64,000 nucleotides of DNA, taken from positions 1-64,000 of the forward strand of contig MCGE01000025.1 of NCBI GenBank assembly GCA_002105175.1, in the 5' to 3' direction. Below the pieces are notes generated by a model that did no database searches, was not told the DNA's origin, and saw only the letters and a program-made list of their open reading frames with translations. The translations under genes were made by a program, and so were the position numbers. Shown here one piece after another: positions 57,201-64,000 of the stretch (positions are counted from its first letter, which is position 1; the number at the start of each line of letters is the position of its first letter). The stretch comes from Absidia repens (lineage: Eukaryota > Mucoromycota > Mucoromycetes > Mucorales > Cunninghamellaceae).

Positions 57201-59226
57201 GTTGTTTTCGTCGTCGTTCCGAGAGAGTTTTCGTTGTCCCCGCCACCTTCATTGTTGCTAAACTGACGCTGAAGTGCGTTCAAACTTGTCGCTTTTCGCC
57301 CCAAGATACTGAGTGTCTGATTTCGCCTTGCGTCTGCAGAGGTTTCCAGCTTGTCCCGCATTTCAAAGAAAGGCACTGTTGATGACGTTGCAATAGGTAA
57401 ATCGACAGGTGAACCATCCACACATAGGCAAATTCGGACACAAGAGGCACAGTCGCTGGTTGATTGAGTAACACTTTGGCAGCAAGATTGTAAATGACAA
57501 AGATCGTCATTGTTATCAGTTTGTTGATCTTTGGGTCCAATAAGAGCACGGACCGCCGTCACAAGGTTTGTAATAGCACTGTACACTGCTTCTTTTGCCA
57601 AAACCAATGAAACCAACTGAGGATTTTCGGGAATGACCGAGCGATGGTTGTAATCCAAATCACCCACGTTCGAGCAAACATGTTCGACCATTGCCAAAAA
57701 TGTCCGTACAGCCTCTACCGCTTTTCTTGTCATTTCCAACATATGAGTAGCACGTTGTCGGGCAGATACATATTCTTCCACAGTGATCATGAGGGCCACA
57801 ACGATTTCGTCAATACAAGTTTGATAGTCCAATACCGTTTGAATAATGTGGTGTGCGTCAGAAAAAGGTACTTCCTTGGCAATTGGAGAAGCAGTAGAAG
57901 GTTGATCAGTCGTAATGTGCTGTTGGAAACCGCTTGCGAGTTCTATAGAGTCCAAAGTGCCATGAGTATGGTTTTTATCACCGAGTGTGGCTGCAAGATT
58001 GTTGTTGGATGAGTATTGGTCTTCTTCTTGAGTACTGTCGTCACTATCATCATTGCTGTAAATGTCGTATTCGTTTCCATAATTGACGTCACCGATGTGT
58101 GTTGGAAAGGCAAGGATAATAGAACGAAGGACACTTTCGAATAAGTTCATGTCCATCAATAGTTGGTTTGCCAGACTTGGGATATCATGTTGCACCTTTC
58201 GCCTAGATCCATCATCATCACCGTCGTCACCAACTTGACAAAGAGCATGTAATTCCTTTCCTTTGAGTACCAAACGACTAAGCGAAGATAAGGCGTTTTT
58301 GCGTTGACGGGCCAAATCCGGATACGTTTTCAATAATGGACTATCCTTACTGACAGTGTTGGCGGCTGCCAGAACAGATCGGATCGACGATACCACCTGA
58401 AATATAACAAGTTGAATATTGCTGGAAAGATGTTCTTGTCCACAGTCGTCCACTAGGTCGGATATACGGTTGTTTGCGTCCTCTAGTAGATAATTCAGGT
58501 TCAGTGTGTTGCTTTTCTTGTTGGTTAATGATTCAGGAGTTGCGGCTCCAAATTTCTCCCTATCCTCATTCAGTAGTGAACGTGCAAGTTCAACGCGATC
58601 AGGTGTATACTGGTAATTGTAGGTATCGGCATTGTCTATGTTGCTGCCATCATAACTGTGGTGCATTGATGTATTCGAAGATTCAGAGTAGGATCGGCAC
58701 GACTACAGTATTTATAAAATAAAAAGTATGTATGAGTGAGATCGTTATCTTTACACAAGGCAATCGTAGCGCCAAAATAATACCCGTTTTCTCTTCCACT
58801 TACCATGGAGCCATTGTCATTTAAATTGTATTGTGCAGTAGGTAGTACAGAAGCATCGGAGCTGTTTGGATCGATCACATTGTTTGGTGTATTGGCAGTT
58901 GAGATTGAACCATGACGCCAAGCTTCAAATTCTTTCAGTTGAGAAGTACCTTGCAAGTCGCTATAGTCCACAGAGTGCCGTTTGAGTTGACCAAGGTGGC
59001 CAACATGGTTGGAAGGAAACCACCCACGGAGACCATCAGTAACACCGTCCCACCAGCCCGAGTCATCCCGATTGTACACTTCGATGATAGCGCCACGTTG
59101 GAAGAAGAGGCAAGCAGAGTTGTTGTCAGCAGGTGCATTGGCTGGGAAAAAGTCATGAAGAGCCTGCACAAAATGAGAATTTAGGTCAGGGGAAGTATGC
59201 GGTAACGACGATATTGGTGATGTCAT
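54299..59226 (-). CDS. CDC25: SH3-domain Ras guanine nucleotide exchange factor (Cdc25 family)
   Basis: About 1,500 aa, six exons; 59226-58804, 58702-56198, 56141 down to about 56008, then the 55.9, 55.5-54.9 and 54.8-54.3 kb exons. The N-terminal SH3 domain reads FVQALHDFFPANA, IEVYNRDDSGWWDGV and GWFPSNHVGHL. A very long Ser/Thr/Gln-rich middle follows, mostly exon 2. The RasGEF-N (REM) domain starts TELDPWFVKQRSFTEDEIIV. The catalytic CDC25 domain contains LVHINDFDCMELARQFTLME, WISDSILREQDAKRRAQMIK, NYNTLMAIRSALDSTSIRRL and PCLPFLGVYLTDMTFIDDG. The protein activates Ras and, through adenylate cyclase in many fungi, PKA. The start ATG at 59226 precedes the SH3 domain by about 20 residues. 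Confidence 0.93.
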
Positions 59227-61496
59227 GATGAAACAATAAGGTGAGAAGAGTGGTTGTATTATGAGTGTTGTTTGTTCTACGTGTTCTTCTTTAATAAAAC
59301 AATATAAGTATTTCGTTTCATATAATGTTCGTCATGCAATAATAATAGTAATAATAATAGTAATAGTGATAATAAAAAAAAAGGGTATACAAAAGAAAGG
59401 GGAAGAAGGAAAAAAAGAAATAAAAAAATTCACACTTATTTCGACGGACGTTGAATATTCAGAGATTACAAAAAAAAGGGGGGATTGTAAAAATAACTAT
59501 ACATAAAGACTATCTAAAGCCTATGTCTACTCCCCCCCTTGATCTTTTTGGTTCATCAATCTTCATCTCCCCCTATTACCCTATTCCTCTTAAATAGATC
59601 CTAGACTTGAATATACAACGATCGACATATGTCTCCTTTACGTTCATCAGTTTACTACACTACTGTCCATAGAACTGTCCAATACACATCTTATTAAAAG
59701 ACCGAGATTTTTTTTAATTTCGGATCAAATCGATTCTTCTTTTGGTAGTCGGTTGGGTAGTTTTGTAAAGGTACGCCACTTGAAACCATATCATAAGATG
59801 CAATACATGTTTTTAATATGATAAATAAAAATAGTATTTTATTGTGTCTTTTTCTCAACACCATGCATATCAAGATTGATACATATGTATAAATATAAAA
59901 GAACCTGAAAAAAACACGATCTCTGGGCAACCTGTCAAACCAACAAAAAGAAGTTGAAAACTTTAATTTATCCTCCGATTATTCTTTGCTTAAGTAGCTC
60001 AAAAGAATGATTTTTCCATAATCTTTTTCAACACGTAAAGAGAATATCATGAATGAGCTTTGCCCTTAAGTAGGCAAAAGGACTTAAAAAATGTACTAAC
60101 TACATCATATGAAAAACGCTTGAACGCCAGCCTTCGCTATAATTGCAACAACTGTTGGATCAATTTAGTAACAAATTTTAAAGCCCGGCTTATAAGTCCA
60201 AACTAAACAAAACTGATCTTGGACTTTTTCAGGCATTGATTGCTTTTCATTAATTTGTGAGTTGATAGTATGTTAATTTAGTGATATTTTTTTATATATA
60301 AAAGGATGAAAACTAATAAAAATATACCCACCGGTACCAAATTCAATGGAGCACCAGCGTATAATAGTCATTAGATATCACTTGCAGACCTACCTCCCTT
60401 TCTCCTTTTTAATTTGAAAGTATCATTTATACTCTACACTATTTAATTGAGCTACGTTGTTTTTTTTTATAGTAGCCGTTTTACCTGCGAGAAAAGTGTT
60501 TTAAAATGCCGATTTCCCTCTTTTTTTTTTTTTTTTTTTTTTTTGGGTTTTTTGTGATGCGCGACACAGTGTACATGTTACTGGTATTCACTATGTTTTA
60601 CCCATGATTATATTATTTCATAATGGAACGTATTCAGGCACATGAGTGATTATAAATATAAGAGCGACGTTATTTTTGATGACCAATGCGGTATTACTGT
60701 TAATGATTCTACGCTGAAGGAAATATGAACACAGGACAACAATAGAAAATAAAAAAGAGTTTGGGCACAACGGCGCTTCAACTTTAATTTCAACAACATG
60801 ATGAGATAGCATCCCCACATATGTTCAACGTCATATTCATTAGATGACATACGTAGTATTTCTTCTCATAAATGTAACTACATATTTTTCTGTTACTAAT
60901 TCATGCAATTTTGAAATTTAATTTTAAATTTCCGCAGTGACAAAAAATGTAAATTAACCATGACGATCAAACGCTCAATTATATACAGAAATGCTGCACT
61001 GTATGACTATGTATCATATGTACTGTGCTAATAAAAGGGTGTTCATATTATATTAAATTATAATATGTATGGTATACTTTTGCGAAAAAGGCAATTGGTA
61101 TCGAATCAAATAGCTCTCCTTAAAAGAACTTCTCTGATATTCTCTAAAAAAATTTCCCCTATACTAACTCTACTGCACTGTAGAATGTACAATACAGTTG
61201 TAATACCAACAATGGAAATATTCTTGCATGGGTACATCGATATGATACTCAAATCTAAGATTATTCTATATTTTGAGCGTTATATTTAAATGTGACAGTA
61301 GGAGCCCATAATACCGATATCAATGGGGAAACAAAATCACCTTGCTATTGAGGGCAATATAATTATTACAATGTGTATGAGTGTGTGATACATAGTAATA
61401 CAGCTGTCTTTTGGTCTTTTATATTTTATTCATCGGAATGAAAAAGGCTATCGAAAAAAATCAGAATTGCTGTTCAGCAACGGCTACAAAAATCAT
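59227..61496. other. Long gene-poor AT-rich region upstream of repeat copy C
   Basis: The left edge is the RasGEF promoter. The rest has many short AT-rich ORFs without recognisable features and a T24 run at 60521-60544. The segment 61290-61496 aligns by eye with 5765-5978, the upstream part of repeat copy A. No gene supported. Confidence 0.45.
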
Positions 61497-62142
61497 TTCA
61501 AATCCCGCCCACGTGAATGTTATTTTCACTCATTTTCATTTTTTCGGCCTCTTCCTTTTTTTTTTCTTCTTCTTCCTCTTCTTTTCTCTCTTCACAATTA
61601 TAACCCTTTTGAGATTGTATGGACTTAGATTAGTGTCAGGACTAGTTTAGAAGAGGTTTCAGCTCAGGGATTACAAGATGCATGGGGAAACCCTTTCATT
61701 TTGGATCTAGGAAATGAGGGCACCATTAATTGTGCTTTATTGGGGCTTTCATTAGCTTAGTTTAGTGTTAGTGTGTCATACCTTGTATCAACATCTCAAT
61801 AAATTATGTTTTTTCTTTAAATAATTTAATAAAAAATGCTTCATATATTTTTTACTCATGCCTTGCACAACAGATCATTTACTACGGTCACCCTTTTTGA
61901 TTAGTGTAGACCGTTGTTGTACTTCATACATACAAATGTCCCACCAGTATTTACTACGTATTGTGTAGCTTAATAGATACCTTTTTGCAATGGCGACTTT
62001 AGATTCGAGCTGACTACTCCCCATTAGTCTCCCTGTTAGTTTCCCGCATACTACCCCCATTAGATCCCTTCATTAGATCTCTTGTGACAATCAACCTTTC
62101 GTCTTTAGTTTAGTACTTATCAATATGCTTCAATAAAATATG
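61497..62142 (+). repeat. Dispersed repeat family, copy C
   Basis: It starts TTTCAAATCCCGCCCACGTG and continues through a long T/C tract (61537-61592). GGACTAGTTTAGAAGAGGTT precedes the invariant ACAAGATGCATGGGGAAACC at about 61673. The first signal CAATAAATTATG is at 61795. The module TTTTGATTAGTGTAGACC lies at about 61896, and the second signal TCAATAAAATATG ends at 62142. It aligns with copy D for the full length. No coding capacity. Confidence 0.78.
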
Positions 62143-62840
62143 CATTTTTATTAGTTAACCATCCTATGATCTATATGCCAGTGAGAGATGTCGTTATTGT
62201 TGATTTATTTTAAGCGTCTTATTGAGAACTTGCTTTCTAGTTCATCCACCTCGTCCCTATTCCCCCCCCCTCCAAACCATAAACAAATTGTTAGATAGTC
62301 CTGGATCATTTAATATAAAATGCAGGCATACTGTTGCTCTACGAATTAATACTAATAAACCTAGACCATGTCACCAGTGTAAATACCCCTATAAAATATT
62401 ATAGTCTTCCCTTAACTAGACATACTGTATGCATCAGTTCGTCGTTTTTATCGCGTATGGCAGAATAATGATGAGAAACTCCCACCTATAAAAACCTAAA
62501 ACAGAAAAAAATTCACTGACGCTCTGAGGACATGATACCAAAGATCGAGTTGATGCAGGTGTCAATACCTACACTGAATTTCTCCTCCTTCCCACACACA
62601 CAAAGAAGTGCTCAGCCGCGGTGTTGCCTACCAAAATCCAACAAAATCCACACTTTAACAACAGCAACGCCTCTGGCACCAAATAGATCTTTTTTGTTTG
62701 TTTGTTTGTTATTTGAAAGCCTTGGAACGTTTGAATCATGTATGATTATTTCTTTTTTGAACTGGGAGTGTAAAATGAACCTTGCCCGTATTTTCAGACT
62801 TCGAAAAAGGTTTAGTGGGATTTATATATTCTCATACTTT

Positions 62841-62890
<50 letters not shown>

Positions 62891-63386
62891 AGATGGGTGT
62901 GTGCAAAATAATAAGCAATAACGATCAGCGGCCGCTCTCAACGTTCAGTTTACTGTGCTGGATTTATAAATATTCAGCATGGGTGAGAAGGATTTCTTGA
63001 TTGGTTTAAAAATTCGTTGTGGTGGGCGCATGAGAAAAGTCCATTGAAGGACGCATAAAAAAAAAAAAATAGACGATAAAGATAAAAAAAAAAATATGAT
63101 GCTTGAGAAGCTCGATGGAAGGTTTTATTTTACCCGCATAGACGTTCTTTATTTTTTACTTGACTAATACACATGTGGTACACCTTTTTTTCTTTTTTTT
63201 TGGCACACTCATTCAACAAGACAAATTAGACCTGTTGTTTTATGGTACAACAGAAACCCACCTCGGCATCCCGTCCAACACTCTTAAAATTATGCTACTT
63301 GCCATAAACACGAGGCACTAGCCCAATCTCTGAAGTCAAAGTAATAATAATATAATAATAATTCAACTGCAAATTCAACCCACACT
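62143..63386. other. Gene-poor region downstream of repeat copy C
   Basis: It contains a G/C-richer patch with C10 near 62262, the A48 run at 62842-62889 and other A/T runs. The right end is the 3' flank of the valyl-tRNA synthetase gene. No gene supported. Confidence 0.45.
62842..62889. repeat. Poly(A) tract of 48 nt
   Basis: Uninterrupted A run in an intergenic region. No upstream cDNA-like sequence or flanking duplication seen, so a retroposon tail is not supported. Confidence 0.9.
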
Positions 63387-64000
63387 CTATTTTATTTCCA
63401 TCTTTGTCACTATTGATAAATCATTTTCTAACATTTCTAATTCTAATTCTAACATTTGTTGCCGTTTCCTGGAGAGCCACAAAATACAAGGGAAGTTAAT
63501 GACAATATTCGTTCCCTTGACCACCGTTCAGATGTTTTTTTACACTTACGTATTCTTTTCCTTCACTACGAGTGGCACCGCTTGGTCGTAGCCACTTTTA
63601 TTCATTTTGTCCTTGAGTTTTTCCAAATCTGCGTGAGTTTTGACCAATTTCTTGTTGAGAAGTTTCTTCCTTGATGCAATTGCTGATTGAAGATCCAAGC
63701 CATTGGTTGTGGCGCGCTCCAGTTGTGCTTGAATGATGTCAGCTGTAGGGATTAATATTTTCAACTTGCTATTAATGGCTTTGATTGTCCACTGCCCCGT
63801 CGCCGATGACTATATAAACAAGATAAATTGTCAAGTCCATATTAAAATAGCTGTATGATCTGTAATTACCTCTTGATCAGTGATTTGTATAGAGGATGCT
63901 TTGACAAATTTCTTGATATCATCGAGGTGTCGCTGCAATGGTCCAAGCGGGTCACGTAGGTTGGAATCATCGCACCAAATGACAAATGGCAATTCTTTCC
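63387..64000 (-). CDS. VAS1: Valyl-tRNA synthetase, C-terminal part (partial at window edge)
   Basis: Three exons visible on the minus strand: the one running off the window ending at 63870, then 63809-63550, then 63468-63387 with the stop. The last exons read ERATTNGLDLQSAIASRKKL, then EKLKDKMNKSGYDQAVPLVV, KEKNTKRQQMLELELEM and LENDLSIVTKMEIK. The SGYxxxVPLxVxE pattern followed by a Glu/Leu-rich helix is the C-terminal coiled coil of eukaryotic valyl-tRNA synthetases. Only the C-terminal 130 residues or so lie here; the catalytic core is beyond base 64000. The gene charges tRNA-Val in the cytosol and usually also mitochondria. The exon at 63468 must be spliced on, since the frame otherwise stops just after the 63550 donor. 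Confidence 0.75.

Noticed and set aside
62842..62889. A48 tract as the tail of a retroposed gene
   Set aside because: No cDNA-like sequence precedes it and no flanking duplication is visible.
1..64000. CRISPR array, prophage, bacterial insertion sequence, or reverse transcriptase/transposase gene
   Set aside because: Nothing of the kind seen on either strand; the introns and gene set are eukaryotic.

Overview
This 64-kb window is nuclear DNA from a filamentous fungus. Protein-coding genes carry many short introns (roughly 50-110 bp) with GTAAGT-type donors and pyrimidine-rich acceptors. Intergenic DNA is AT-rich with many homopolymer A/T tracts, and AATAAA-like signals follow the stops. The gene set (TUL1/DSC E3 ligase, MKT1, GVP36, AIM32, FLX1, a polyQ-bearing PKA catalytic subunit, an SH3-RasGEF and tandem PA-domain subtilases) and the orphan reading frames fit an early-diverging fungus such as Mucoromycota/Mucorales. 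That placement is inference, not proof. There is no bacterial operon, CRISPR array, rRNA or convincing tRNA.

Layout. 1-2492 (+): 5'-truncated PIP5K. 2493-4202: 3' ends plus a doubtful minus-strand exon. 4203-5177 (+): AIM32-like ferredoxin. 5178-7795: gene-poor, with repeat copy A. 7796-10571 (-): TUL1, divergent from GVP36 (10802-12043, +). 12358-15524 (+): MKT1. 15995-16390 (+): orphan small protein. 16848-18176 (+): PPR-like protein. 18177-20909: gene-poor, repeat copy D inverted. 20910-21871 (+): glutathione S-transferase. 22284-25430 and 26358-29446 (-): two tandem secreted subtilases. 31424-33806 (+): MFS permease. 33807-36521: repeat copy B. 36522-37477 (-): RPS23, divergent from a membrane-anchored CCCH protein (37885-39529, +). 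39767-41002 (-): coiled-coil/zinc-ribbon orphan. 41354-42025 (-): gluconokinase. 42285-44992 (-): DNA polymerase kappa, divergent from COQ6 (45514-47491, +). 47824-49227 (+): FLX1-type carrier. 49863-52236 (-): PKA catalytic subunit, divergent from a small secreted GPI-type protein (52618-53082, +). 54299-59226 (-): SH3-RasGEF. 59227-63386: gene-poor, repeat copy C. 63387-64000 (-): C-terminus of valyl-tRNA synthetase, running off the window.

Shared themes. COQ6 (ubiquinone synthesis) and the FLX1-like carrier (FAD/folate supply) are adjacent mitochondrial genes; COQ6 is an FAD enzyme. The RasGEF and the PKA catalytic subunit, upstream and terminal members of the Ras-cAMP-PKA route, lie within 10 kb. 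Most of the rest is housekeeping.

The most unusual structure is a dispersed noncoding repeat family. Four related copies of about 620-770 bp (A, B and C on +, D on -) sit in all the large gene-poor gaps except 29447-31423. Each begins with a CACGTG-containing block, continues through a pyrimidine tract, an almost invariant block of about 45 bp, and two AATAAAATATG-like polyadenylation signals. Other points are a perfect 16-bp inverted repeat flanked by TA runs inside intron 1 of RPS23, and a spliced small GPI-type gene that simple ORF calling misses.
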